DNA of 64,000 bases from Pacificibacter marinus (GTDB lineage Bacteria; Pseudomonadota; Alphaproteobacteria; Rhodobacterales; Rhodobacteraceae): contig NZ_JAHKPK010000064.1 of assembly GCF_018860665.1 (NCBI RefSeq), positions 85,246 to 149,245 on the forward strand, given 5' to 3'. The notes below the pieces were generated by a model. It was not told where the DNA came from, searched no databases, and worked only from the letters and a program-made list of their open reading frames with translations. Positions 54,430 through 62,607 of this stretch are shown piece by piece (within the stretch, counting starts at the first letter, position 1; each line of letters begins with the position of its first letter). Position numbers and translations under genes: made by a program.

Positions 54430-57084
54430 ATGAAACAATTATTTACTGTATCTTTGAAGGAATTTCCCATCTGGGTTTTGGGGTTGCTGGCGGCGATCGT
54501 GATTTTGTCTAATGCTTGGCCCAGTCTAGGGCCGGCTTGGGCGGGAGAAACGGTTTGGTCATGGCTGGTCGCCGGACCTAAGGCCGGCGTGTTGTCCGGC
54601 GTGACCGCAGTTGGCGTGATAGTGGGGGCCTGGTACGGAAAACGAAGGTTGCGCGCGATTGTGGCCTTGCCGCTGTTGGCTTTGGCGCTGTTGCCGTTGG
54701 ACGCGTTGACCCTCGAGGCGGACCTGCTGACCAGTCCGCGTGTGCTGGCCGAACATAGCGCTGCGCAGAAAGTTAGGGCGACCTTGGGTGTCGACACCCG
54801 AACAGAGGAAGAGGTTGACGCAGAAATTGCCGCGCGGATGCCTGCAATCTTTGAACCAGTTTGGGAACGCGTCCTCGCCGCCTGGCCCGCTCCGTCGACA
54901 TTCAATGCGACCTGGGCCGAGGGTGGGGCTGCCCGGAAGGCGCAAGAAGAGTTGGTAGCCGAAAATCAAATTCTGGCTGCTGAGATCGCCACAATCCAGG
55001 CGCGGCTGAATACGCTGAATGCAGAGTTGAAGAAAATCTCACCGAGAATAACTTCCGGATGCAAACAATGGTTCAAAGGAGGCAGGGGTGAGCAACTCTA
55101 CTGCCTCGAACCTGGCGAACCGGTGACCAACCCGAGGTACGAGAAAAAAGCAGCTGAGGTCAGAACCGAAAGAACCACCCTCGCGGAATTCAAGTCAATA
55201 TATGATCAGAACCTCTTGGTTCACAATACTTCCGAGTTTGCGGCCGATGCCGCCCGTGCTGCCGCCAAGGCGCAAGCGTACCGTCATATGCTGTCGTTCA
55301 TCGTTGGTATTGTTACCGCACTGGCGGTTCTGGTCATTGCGTTGTTCGACAAGGAAGGCGACCGGCTTTTCCCGCCGGCACTGGTGATCGCATTGGCCGG
55401 CATTGCAGCCGCGCGCTTTGGTGTGATACCGGAAGCACTGTTTGCCGCGACCGGCTCCGAGGCACCACCTCTAACCGCCGGAAATGCCCTGAGAACAACA
55501 GGTCACCTGGTCGGCTTCCTCGCTGTCTTCCTAGGCGCGCGCAGTCTGCACTTACTGGCGATGCACAACCGAGAGCTCAGCCCGGTGATATTCAACCGGA
55601 AAATTCTGCCGGTGATCGGGTTTGCGCTGGCTCTCTGGAGCCCGCTCGGAGCGGCGGCCTACTTTTCGACATGGCTATCAGGTTGGTTTGAACAGAAAAG
55701 CGAAGATTTTGCCTACAGCATTGAAATTGGGCCGGAATACGGATTTTCACCGGCCCCGTGCGATGACAAACCCCGGCTCCTGTTCGAAGAAGTCTGCAAG
55801 GTGCGTTCGGTGGAAAGTGATATCCAGGCTTCGCTGTCCTATTGGCTCGACGAGGGGCAGCGCCGCACCCCCGAGGCGACCGCAACCGCCGAGGCTGCAG
55901 CCAATCTGACTGCAAACAACACCGCCGACATGGCGGCGATGCTGATGGATCAGAACGTCCCGAACTGGCTGGCCAAGCGGCCGCATTGGGAGGCGGGGCG
56001 CGGTATCAGCGATGCCTTCAACCATGATGAATCGCCCGAATGGTATCAATTCATAAAAAAAATCAAAAAGAAGGTGAAAGCTCGGGCCGACGGTGCCTAT
56101 ATCCGTATCCGCACGCGGACTCTTACCTGGCTCGACCGGAAGCTTGCCGAAATGGTGGCAAAGACCAAAACGGGAAGCGAGCTGACGGAACAGGCCATAA
56201 ATGCGGAGGTTTTGACTGCGATCGAGGCGATGCGCGCACCGGTGCGCGACCAGCTCTGGCTGCTGTTTCGCGGCTGGGATGTGCTGCGCTTAATTGGCGT
56301 TCTGGTCCTTTGGGGCGCGGTTGTGAAGAGCTTCGGGTTGGTTTTTGGCCGGATTCTGCATTCTCGCGCTTGGTTTCGGCGCATGGTGCTTGACGAGGTG
56401 GCTGGGGTAGACACGGGTGAGGAGAACGCCGCCGCAGTCGAGGTGGCCTGGAGCGAAGGCCCGTCGTTCCCAATCAATGACCGCGTTGAATACAAATACC
56501 TGATCTGGGCCGACCAGACCGGTCTTAGCCGTGACGGCTGGATGTTGCACCAGCCATGGGTTCTGGCGTTGCGCCGTTTGGTGCCGCTGCGCCACGTGTT
56601 CCAATCTGGCACAGGCGGAGGTGCCGCCTCGGGCGCAGCGTTCAATGCAACTGGCGGGAGCTCGTTTGTCGAAATCACGGTGCAACCCGGGGCCTCTGCC
56701 TATTTTGATATCGGCGGGCTTTACGCGCTTTCCGGAAACCCGCACCTGTCCGGGGTGTGGAACTTCAAGCTGGAAAACCTGATGCGTGGAAGGATCCGGC
56801 ACGCCCAGGCCTCGGCAAGGGAGGATGCGCCGTCTCGCATCGTGTTGCGCTTGCGTGGCACACCCAAGCCCACAGGCTCCACGACCCAAGTGACGCCTAG
56901 CCAGGTGATCGCCTGGACTGCGCAAACAAGATTTCTGGCATTAGGTAAAACCAATTGGCGAGGCGTGCTTACTGGTGGCGCGATGTTTCGCGAGGTCAAG
57001 GGCGGTCCTTTCGTGGTCGATGTCGGCCGGGGTGGCGTGACCGGTGCAATCTTGTTTTTGCCGGCGCTTCTACTGCCGATCTAG
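54430..57084 (+). CDS. Large multipass membrane protein of unknown function
   Basis: An 884-aa protein: three helices near the N-terminus (about 8-95), a 190-residue extracytoplasmic or cytoplasmic region with a coiled coil (about 165-200, ELVAENQILAAEIATIQARLN) and two Cys, four helices (about 280-425), a second soluble region, one helix near 620-640, then a soluble Gly-rich C-terminal 220 residues. The last 150 residues (VEITVQPGASAYFDIGGLYA; RIVLRLRGT; LTGGAM) resemble AIM24/TIGR00266 proteins; this is inference. AAAGG precedes ATG 54430. It is locally GC-richer than its neighbours. I do not recognise the family. Confidence 0.8.
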   Translation: MKQLFTVSLKEFPIWVLGLLAAIVILSNAWPSLGPAWAGETVWSWLVAGPKAGVLSGVTAVGVIVGAWYGKRRLRAIVALPLLALALLPLDALTLEADLLTSPRVLAEHSAAQKVRATLGVDTRTEEEVDAEIAARMPAIFEPVWERVLAAWPAPSTFNATWAEGGAARKAQEELVAENQILAAEIATIQARLNTLNAELKKISPRITSGCKQWFKGGRGEQLYCLEPGEPVTNPRYEKKAAEVRTERTTLAEFKSIYDQNLLVHNTSEFAADAARAAAKAQAYRHMLSFIVGIVTALAVLVIALFDKEGDRLFPPALVIALAGIAAARFGVIPEALFAATGSEAPPLTAGNALRTTGHLVGFLAVFLGARSLHLLAMHNRELSPVIFNRKILPVIGFALALWSPLGAAAYFSTWLSGWFEQKSEDFAYSIEIGPEYGFSPAPCDDKPRLLFEEVCKVRSVESDIQASLSYWLDEGQRRTPEATATAEAAANLTANNTADMAAMLMDQNVPNWLAKRPHWEAGRGISDAFNHDESPEWYQFIKKIKKKVKARADGAYIRIRTRTLTWLDRKLAEMVAKTKTGSELTEQAINAEVLTAIEAMRAPVRDQLWLLFRGWDVLRLIGVLVLWGAVVKSFGLVFGRILHSRAWFRRMVLDEVAGVDTGEENAAAVEVAWSEGPSFPINDRVEYKYLIWADQTGLSRDGWMLHQPWVLALRRLVPLRHVFQSGTGGGAASGAAFNATGGSSFVEITVQPGASAYFDIGGLYALSGNPHLSGVWNFKLENLMRGRIRHAQASAREDAPSRIVLRLRGTPKPTGSTTQVTPSQVIAWTAQTRFLALGKTNWRGVLTGGAMFREVKGGPFVVDVGRGGVTGAILFLPALLLPI

Positions 57085-57696
57085 TGTCTACAGCCGATAC
57101 CTTTCACTGGAACAGGTTGCATAGGAAAAGCGTTCTTCTTCCTTATGATCCATCGAGAGGCACTAGAACTGAGCTTGATGGATGCAGATTGGGCAAACCC
57201 AATTATGCGGCCTTTCATCTGCACAGAGCAAGTTCGGGTATCATCAAGCTTTGCGCACCCAGCGAATGGCAAGTTCGACGGGCCACACGGCAACATCTCG
57301 GTGGGCTGATGAAAGGCCGCTCTGGGCCGTTCGCGTAGATCGACACCTCGGACGGAGATGCCGCATGGCCTTCCCAAGCACCACATGTAGCCATCACGTA
57401 AACAGCATATCCCGCACTAGCGCCCGCCGGATCTAAAAGGGCGTTTCAAACTCGATGCCGCGATCGGCTCGTGCACACGCGGTTCCCAAGCGGCGGCGAC
57501 GCCCTGATCGCACCAGCACCACCTCAATCATAACATACTGTATTTGTTACACTTCACCACACCCGATCTAGAACACCAACGCCCGCCCCCATGCTACGGA
57601 TCACAAACCGCCTCACCAAACAGCCCACACCCCACACTCTCGGCTGAATTTTTCTTCGCTCGCAGAAAAAAATCTCCGCGTAAGGGAAGCACGGGT
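57085..57696. other. Gene-poor region with a repeat copy, left end of the prophage remnant
   Basis: A 612-bp stretch. The repeat at 57321-57370 lies in it. Two short frames deserve mention but are unsupported: 57145-57309 plus (54 codons) and 57433-57531 minus (32 codons), both without ribosome binding sites. CA-rich sequence at 57545-57640 shows no gene. Confidence 0.4.
57321..57370 (+). repeat. Dispersed intergenic repeat, divergent copy
   Basis: TCTGGGCCGTTCGCGTAGAT then CGACACCTCGGACGGAGATG; about 75 percent matching to the 51489 copy over its core by eye. Confidence 0.6.
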
Positions 57697-57702
57697 CTAG
57701 GG
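57664..57702. repeat. Direct repeat, left copy (phage)
   Basis: AGAAAAAAATCTCCGCGTAA then GGGAAGCACGGGTCTAG; the partner is at 58044-58081. It covers the stop codon of the 79-aa gene. A role as terminator, promoter or packaging/attachment site is undecided: the hairpin potential is weak. Confidence 0.5.
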
Positions 57703-57936
57703 CCAAATGCCTTCCGGACTTTTGACCCTCCCCCCCTTTGTCCCTTGTGCAGCTGAGTTTGTTGCGCCTGCTTTTAGCGCGGCCTCGACCATGACCACTT
57801 TCCGCTCAGCATCCAGCCGATCCCGCATGGCATGCCTCTCAGACAGCGCGGCTCTAAAATAGCGCTTCAAAGTCGCACGTGAGCCCCCAACAGCACGTGC
57901 GACTTTGGCGTTGCTCAAGCCTGTACGCAGTAACAT
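57697..57936 (-). CDS. Small HTH phage protein
   Basis: A 79-aa basic protein with a helix-turn-helix (GLSNAKVARAVGGSRATLKRYF, about 6-27) and a helical second half. It is the last gene of the prophage early run. Position and HTH fit a late-gene regulator or a small terminase-like DNA-binding protein. No clear Shine-Dalgarno. Confidence 0.6.
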   Translation of the reverse strand: MLLRTGLSNAKVARAVGGSRATLKRYFRAALSERHAMRDRLDAERKVVMVEAALKAGATNSAAQGTKGGRVKSPEGIWP

Positions 57937-58043
57937 TCTGATTTTGTTTGATATTTACGCCTATCCATCAAATCTAGACCAACCACGCCACCCCTTCCCT
58001 AGACACACAGAGGCACCAAATAGCTCAAAACCTTCGTTTCCCA

Positions 58044-58081
58044 TAAAAAAAATCTCCGCGTGAGAGCATATACCGGTCTAG
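58044..58081. repeat. Direct repeat, right copy (phage)
   Basis: TAAAAAAAATCTCCGCGTGA then GAGCATATACCGGTCTAG; see 57664-57702. The two copies flank the 79-aa HTH gene, 380 bp apart. Confidence 0.5.
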
Positions 58082-58095
58082 CGTTTTGGCTTTTT

Positions 58096-58869
58096 CTAGA
58101 GATGAGACCCCCCATACCCCTGCATGCGATCCAATGCCGCCCGCAGTGCTGCTCTGAGCGCAGCGCTGTTGCGCGAGCTGACCGTCCAACCATATTTGCG
58201 CAGGATTTCACTCAGCGACAGGCCAAGCAAGCACACGGCCCGCACCGCATCCAAGTCAGTGATCATCTTGCTCACACCCCCTGCCCCGCGCTTGGATGGC
58301 CGCACTTTGCGCATGGGCATCGCCACGCCGCGACCGACTTTGCGCTCAAGTGCCTCGAACTCTTGGCGTGCCGCCAGTCGCAGAACCACCGCATCCGTAC
58401 CATCGCCACCGCCAGACACACGTTCGCCGTAAGATGTGCCGCGCATATCACCGCTCTGCAGACCTTCATTCAGCGCCGCATAATGGCGTGCGATCGACAC
58501 CTGCCCCGCGTTGAACGGCTCAGTAAACACAGCATCCTTGTTCTTGGCTTTAACCTTGGCGTGCGCCTTGAGCGCCTGCCCGTGCATCTTGTCGAAGACA
58601 TCGCAACGATGCAGCACAGACCGCTTTTGCCAGCCCGCGTGCTGGTACTTATCCGTTGTCCCTGGCACCAGCTCTTTCGGGTCACTGATCCGCACAGCGC
58701 CGCGTGCTGGCGCGTTTGGCACCTCGGGTCCGCATTGCGCAGGCGCAGCCCCAGCGGCCTTGATCTTGGCCACGCGATCCGCCTCGGCCCGCAACCGTGC
58801 TGTGCCATCACTCCCGACCACAATCACCGCATTGCCAGTTTGCGTTTTCAAAGCTCGTTCCATCAACAT
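58096..58869 (-). CDS. Phage protein with C-terminal HTH-like segment (DUF6456-like)
   Basis: A 257-aa basic protein. The C-terminal 60 residues (LDAVRAVCLLGLSLSEILRKYGWTVS) look like a small helical DNA-binding module of the type at the end of DUF6456 proteins; the rest is unrecognised. The start at 58869 has GAGG seven bases upstream, better than the frame's first codon at 58899. Position late in the early operon suits an antiterminator or late regulator, which is inference. Confidence 0.7.
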   Translation of the reverse strand: MLMERALKTQTGNAVIVVGSDGTARLRAEADRVAKIKAAGAAPAQCGPEVPNAPARGAVRISDPKELVPGTTDKYQHAGWQKRSVLHRCDVFDKMHGQALKAHAKVKAKNKDAVFTEPFNAGQVSIARHYAALNEGLQSGDMRGTSYGERVSGGGDGTDAVVLRLAARQEFEALERKVGRGVAMPMRKVRPSKRGAGGVSKMITDLDAVRAVCLLGLSLSEILRKYGWTVSSRNSAALRAALRAALDRMQGYGGSHL

Positions 58870-58930
58870 CTCGCCACCTCTGCCTGTTATTGGGCCCATT
58901 GTTTTGCCGCCTCAGATCTGAGTGCACCGA

Positions 58931-59503
58931 TCACGACGCCTCAAGCCCCGCGAGACCTTCGCATTTGCGCATTGCCGCGATCCGCTTGTCGCGCCATCCT
59001 GCATCGATGGCAGAGACTGTCTCAGCCCGCGCCAATTTCCGCTCGATACTGTGTTGACGATCCCGCGCGCCTTTGGCGCTCTCCAAAATGCGTTTCAAAG
59101 CGAACTCGGTCGGCCAGCGCCGCGACTTGCGCAGGTCGACCAGCAACTCTGGGGCCCAATCATCGCGCACAGCGCCCTTGCCCAACTCATGCGCAAACAC
59201 CGCGCGGATCAGGGGCGAGTTGCTCTCATCTGGACGCTGGATCACAGCTGCCCATTCCAGCATCTTATTTGCGATCGGAAAGCGGTCGTGGTCTTTGCCG
59301 CTCGGGCTGGCCGCGGCCTGTTCTTCCAGCGCCGCCAAGTTCACATCGCTCATATAGGCAAGCCGCGCGCAGAGATCTTGCACCATGTCCTCGAATTGAT
59401 CTTTCGTCATGCTGGACGGCTTCACCAGCCCGCGCCGTAGCAGCGGCATGACCAACCTCTCTCTCACGCGTTTTTCGCCTGCCGCTTGTTCTGCACTGTT
59501 CAT
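58931..59503 (-). CDS. Phage hypothetical protein
   Basis: A 190-aa helical, charged protein (VMPLLRRGLVKPSSMTKDQF; FALKRILESAKGARDRQHSI) that follows the iteron-like cluster. Family not recognised; AAGGG precedes the ATG. The relation to the origin region hints at a replication or DNA-handling role only by position. Confidence 0.7.
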   Translation of the reverse strand: MNSAEQAAGEKRVRERLVMPLLRRGLVKPSSMTKDQFEDMVQDLCARLAYMSDVNLAALEEQAAASPSGKDHDRFPIANKMLEWAAVIQRPDESNSPLIRAVFAHELGKGAVRDDWAPELLVDLRKSRRWPTEFALKRILESAKGARDRQHSIERKLARAETVSAIDAGWRDKRIAAMRKCEGLAGLEAS

Positions 59504-59579
59504 TTTGCAACCCACCCTTTTCTCAGCAATTCCGACTTATCCACAGGCTCTGCGCCTCAAATGGAGCGCAACTGCCAAT

Positions 59580-59700
59580 TTCTTTTTCTTTGTCTTTGTC
59601 TCTATCCCTATCGTAGAGGACACTTCGGAAGTGTCCGAAGACTGTCTGAGACTGTCTTGAACTGTCCTCTGGACACTTTCAGGACACTTCTGGGACAGAT
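59580..59700. promoter_or_regulatory. Iteron-like cluster, candidate phage replication origin or operator
   Basis: In a 210-bp gap: a pyrimidine-rich run (CTTTTTCTTTGTCTTTGTC), a perfect palindrome GGACACTTCGGAAGTGTCC at 59618-59636, three 10-bp units starting ACTGTCT/ACTGTCC at 59641, 59651 and 59661, and two more GGACACTT at 59671 and 59682. This resembles an origin with iterons next to replication-type genes. Whether it is an origin or a regulatory array is open. Confidence 0.5.
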
Positions 59701-59713
59701 TGAATTTAAGGAA

Positions 59714-60343
59714 TTAAGGTCGTCGCATCCCGAGATCGAGCATGTGATCAGACCAAGACCGCAAGGCCTCCTCAACGACGCTTGAGGTGCGATAGGCCAC
59801 GCCTTGCTTGACCAAATACTCGTCGATCCAGCGCACAGCGGCATCATTCTCAACAAGCTTGGCATCATAGCCCGCCAGTGTGGATCGCAGACGTTGCAGC
59901 CGCTTGGCGGCATTCGCAGCCTCGTTTTTGGCGCGATTGTCTTCGCGTCGCGACATCGCCTCATTGAGCGTGCGCAAGACCTGACCGTGCATCAAACGCA
60001 CCTCGCCGCCATCGCATTCGCATCGCACCCAATTGTGCAGCGGCCCAAACGGCAGCTTGCACAGAGCCTCAAAATGACCGCGATCCACCATCAGGATCTT
60101 AGCGAGGATGGCTGGGTCTGTCGGCAAGGTGCCGACCGGCGCTTGATCGTAAGAGATCCAGATCAAATCGAGATAGAGCGCGCGGCACTCTGGCGTGCCT
60201 TGTAGGCGCATCCCAGAATTGAGCCACCGCCGGCGTTCCCAAGCCACAAAGAAATGGCTGTCGAGACGGTTCTCAGCACCATAAGGATATAAGGGCAGCT
60301 CCGAGCCGGATGTTGTTCCGCCCACCACCTTCAATTGGCTCAT
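59714..60343 (-). CDS. Phage replication-type protein (DUF1376-like)
   Basis: A 209-aa protein. The N-terminal half (DSHFFVAWERRRWLNSGMRL, then LYLDLIWISYDQAPVGTLPTDP and LAKILMVDRGHFEALCKLPF) has the pattern of DUF1376 replication-region proteins. The C-terminal half is helical. Its ATG overlaps the stop of the upstream gene (ATGA at 60340-60343). MSQLKVVGG at 60343 is the start. Confidence 0.65.
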   Translation of the reverse strand: MSQLKVVGGTTSGSELPLYPYGAENRLDSHFFVAWERRRWLNSGMRLQGTPECRALYLDLIWISYDQAPVGTLPTDPAILAKILMVDRGHFEALCKLPFGPLHNWVRCECDGGEVRLMHGQVLRTLNEAMSRREDNRAKNEAANAAKRLQRLRSTLAGYDAKLVENDAAVRWIDEYLVKQGVAYRTSSVVEEALRSWSDHMLDLGMRRP

Positions 60344-60792
60344 CACACATCCTCCCCATAGCTCTCTATCACGGCCCAGCCCTCCTCGGTCGGCGTCCAA
60401 ACATGAGGCACACCCCGAGGTTGCTCGCCGGCATTGGTGGCAAGGCCGCGCTGGCGCAGATATGAAAAGCTGGACCGCCAAAACTTGTCATTGATGCCAT
60501 CGCGATACGGCGTTGCATCGCTGGTGCGCCCCGATCCGGTTTGCGCCAAAAAGCGCAATGCGCGGCCCGCAACCGTATGCGCGCCCACCTTGTTTTTGGA
60601 TTCTGATGCATCATCTGTCTCCTGTGCCGACCTGCGACGGCCGTAACGGGTGGAGGCGCGCATATTTGCGCCGATCTTGGCCTCATTCAGCGTGGCCACA
60701 CGCACCCACTGCGCATAGATTTTCTTATTCGATATGCTGGCAAATGGCCGCTCCATCACCATGCGCTCAAGGTCTGGTCCAGACAGGCTCAT
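60343..60792 (-). CDS. Phage winged-helix-like protein
   Basis: A 149-aa basic protein with a C-terminal winged-helix look (FWRSSFSYLRQRGLATNAGE, PHVWTPTEEGWAVIESYGED). The N-terminal half is helical and basic (RASTRYGRRRSAQ). Coupled to both neighbours by 4-bp overlaps. Possibly a replication accessory or regulator. Confidence 0.65.
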   Translation of the reverse strand: MSLSGPDLERMVMERPFASISNKKIYAQWVRVATLNEAKIGANMRASTRYGRRRSAQETDDASESKNKVGAHTVAGRALRFLAQTGSGRTSDATPYRDGINDKFWRSSFSYLRQRGLATNAGEQPRGVPHVWTPTEEGWAVIESYGEDV

Positions 60793-61139
60793 GGTGTCAC
60801 CGCCTGGATATCATCCGCGCGCGCCAGCAGCTCAAATTCCCCCTCGGGAAACTGCACAGCCTCCCCAGCACCACTGGCCACAGTGAACAGGTGATCCGCG
60901 ACGGCAGCGCCAACCCCGCCCAATTCGCACACGGGGCAATCGCCGAACAAAACCGCGCCGCAGCCGCAGCGCTTGTTTTGGCTGCGCTGCCCGCCGAAAT
61001 AGTCAATGACCTGCCCGCGACCAGACACGCCACCAACAGCAGTGGCGAACGTCACCGACCCGCGACCCGTTTCAGAAAACAGATCAAAGTCACTCGACAC
61101 TCTGACAGAGCAGGCGACGGAAATAGCGTTGCCAGCCAT
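60789..61139 (-). CDS. Phage small protein with Cys pairs
   Basis: A 116-aa protein with KRCGCGAVLFGDCPVCELGG (Cys4 zinc-ribbon-like, about 60-78) and an ending PEGEFELLARADDI that is nearly the same as the end of the gene at 61215 (PEGEFERLAQAGEM). The start MAGNAISVAC at 61139 avoids an improbable upstream leader. Function unknown; the shared tail suggests duplication of a module. Confidence 0.65.
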   Translation of the reverse strand: MAGNAISVACSVRVSSDFDLFSETGRGSVTFATAVGGVSGRGQVIDYFGGQRSQNKRCGCGAVLFGDCPVCELGGVGAAVADHLFTVASGAGEAVQFPEGEFELLARADDIQAVTP

Positions 61140-61214
61140 CACCTTCCTCCCCCAACGACAAACCCTAAAGCAAGGCAAGCGGTGCATAGCGAAAACATTG
61201 GAAACAAAATATCA

Positions 61215-61580
61215 CTACACATCAGCCATCTCCCCAGCTTGCGCCAGCCGCTCGAATTCGCCCTCGGGAAACAACATCGCGCAGGCGTCTTGCAGATCCC
61301 GCAGCTCGCGCATCATGCCGGTAGAAAGCTCAAGCCGCGCATCCAAAACGACAAAGCCGCTAAAGCCTTTCAACACAAAGCTGGCCCCGCTAGCCTGCAC
61401 AAACCTCACCACTCCGGTGCCGTAAATCAGCGCCCCGCGCCGCACGGCATGTGCTGGCGTCAGCGCGCCGCAGCGATCCCGCGCAAAGCGCTCATCTGCC
61501 GCCCGCCCGACGATAAAGGCGACATGCCGCCCCTGTGCCGCGATCCGCGCGCAGGTTCTGAGTTGCTCTTCAAATGTCAT
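61215..61580 (-). CDS. Phage small protein with the same C-terminal motif
   Basis: A 121-aa protein (AARIAAQGRHVAFIVGRAADERF near the N-terminus; PEGEFERLAQAGEM at the end). It overlaps the methyltransferase stop by 1 bp. Family unknown. Confidence 0.65.
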   Translation of the reverse strand: MTFEEQLRTCARIAAQGRHVAFIVGRAADERFARDRCGALTPAHAVRRGALIYGTGVVRFVQASGASFVLKGFSGFVVLDARLELSTGMMRELRDLQDACAMLFPEGEFERLAQAGEMADV

Positions 61581-62281
61581 TACAAAGCCTTTCTGACCCG
61601 CGCGCAGGCCACATCAAACCATTGCGCATTGAGCTCTATCCCGATCGCATGGCGACCATTTTGAACCGCAGCCACCATCGCGGCACCGCTGCCCATCATC
61701 GGATCAAGCACCACATCGCCTTGGCGCGTTGAATTGAGAATGTAGTGTTCACACAGCGCGACGGGCTTTTCTGTCGGATGCGCTGTCTCTTTTGGGGCGT
61801 TCAGCTGAAAGCTCTGCTTTGAGCCACACTGATTGATGCCCTGCGGATCCGCTTTGCCCTTCCACCAATACGTCGTGAATTCGAGGTTCTTCATGTACCA
61901 GCGATTGCGCGTGGCGCGGATCTTGTCCCACACCAGCAGATTGTGAAACTTCCAGCCCGCGCCCTCGAAAGCCGTATAGGATTGAAACAGGTTCTTATCG
62001 TTGCTCATGATATAGGCGTCGGCATTGTCTTTGCAGGCGCGATAAAACGGCCCGCCCAAATTATGCCAGGGCGGCACCTCCATCAGCAGGCCATCGTTGG
62101 CGTAATTCTCTGTCGCAAACAGACCGCCCATCGACTGATGCGCGTTGCCGCCCGATGTCAGCTTATAGGCCACATCGCAAAACAGCATATCCGCCACGCC
62201 GCGCAATTCTGGCAGCACCTCGCGACAATCCCCAAGGATCAACCGCGCAGTGCCGATGGTGATATCGCCGCGGATACTCAT
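61580..62281 (-). CDS. Phage DNA methyltransferase
   Basis: A 233-aa adenine/cytosine-N4-type methyltransferase. The SAM motif is VLDPMMGSGAAMVAA (about 195-210); the catalytic motif IV is CDVAYKLTSGGN, i.e. DVAY in place of DPPY. LLVWDK and TAHPTEKPVALCEHYI are the usual motifs X/VIII-like blocks. Such phage enzymes protect against host restriction; no matching endonuclease is seen. Starts at 62281, overlapping the next gene by 4 bp (ATGA). Confidence 0.88.
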   Translation of the reverse strand: MSIRGDITIGTARLILGDCREVLPELRGVADMLFCDVAYKLTSGGNAHQSMGGLFATENYANDGLLMEVPPWHNLGGPFYRACKDNADAYIMSNDKNLFQSYTAFEGAGWKFHNLLVWDKIRATRNRWYMKNLEFTTYWWKGKADPQGINQCGSKQSFQLNAPKETAHPTEKPVALCEHYILNSTRQGDVVLDPMMGSGAAMVAAVQNGRHAIGIELNAQWFDVACARVRKAL

Positions 62282-62607
62282 GACATGCCACCATGGGAAC
62301 ACGCTGGGCAATCGCCCGCTTGAGACCGCACGCAGGCACAGCCCAGATCATATAAAAACGGGCGCGCGCATCGCCCACAAAACGCGCGCCCTATTTCGGC
62401 CTCATGAGGGAGGAGACGGCCGAAATTCCAAACCTGTAAAGAAAAGAGGCCGAGGGCACGCAGCCCCCGACCTGTTGCACAGCCAAAGGCGTGCAAAGTT
62501 GCGCGATGAGAAACAGACCGCGCGAGCAGCCGCTGGCCTATTCTGTCAATCGCGTAGGAACCTGTCGCGTTGGTCTGAGTAAAAGTATTCAAAATGTGGC
62601 CCGTCAT
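62278..62607 (-). CDS. Phage zinc-ribbon protein
   Basis: A 109-aa protein with a C-terminal Cys cluster (FCGRCARPFLYDLGCACVRS, then GDCPACSHGG) that looks like one zinc site. Coupled by 4-bp overlaps on both sides (62278-62281 and 62604-62607). Function unknown. Confidence 0.65.
   Translation of the reverse strand: MTGHILNTFTQTNATGSYAIDRIGQRLLARSVSHRATLHAFGCATGRGLRALGLFSLQVWNFGRLLPHEAEIGRAFCGRCARPFLYDLGCACVRSQAGDCPACSHGGMS

Noticed and set aside
57145..57309. 54-codon plus-strand frame after the large membrane protein
   Set aside because: No ribosome binding site, no homologue recognised, and the sequence overlaps another equally plausible frame; noted only in the intergenic entry.
58060..59451. 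463-codon plus-strand open frame across the phage genes
   Set aside because: It runs antisense through two phage genes that have ribosome binding sites and compact spacing; the translation is Arg/Ser/His-rich without domains.
60513..61664. 383-codon plus-strand open frame across four phage genes
   Set aside because: It conflicts with four minus-strand genes linked by 4-bp overlaps; no domain seen.
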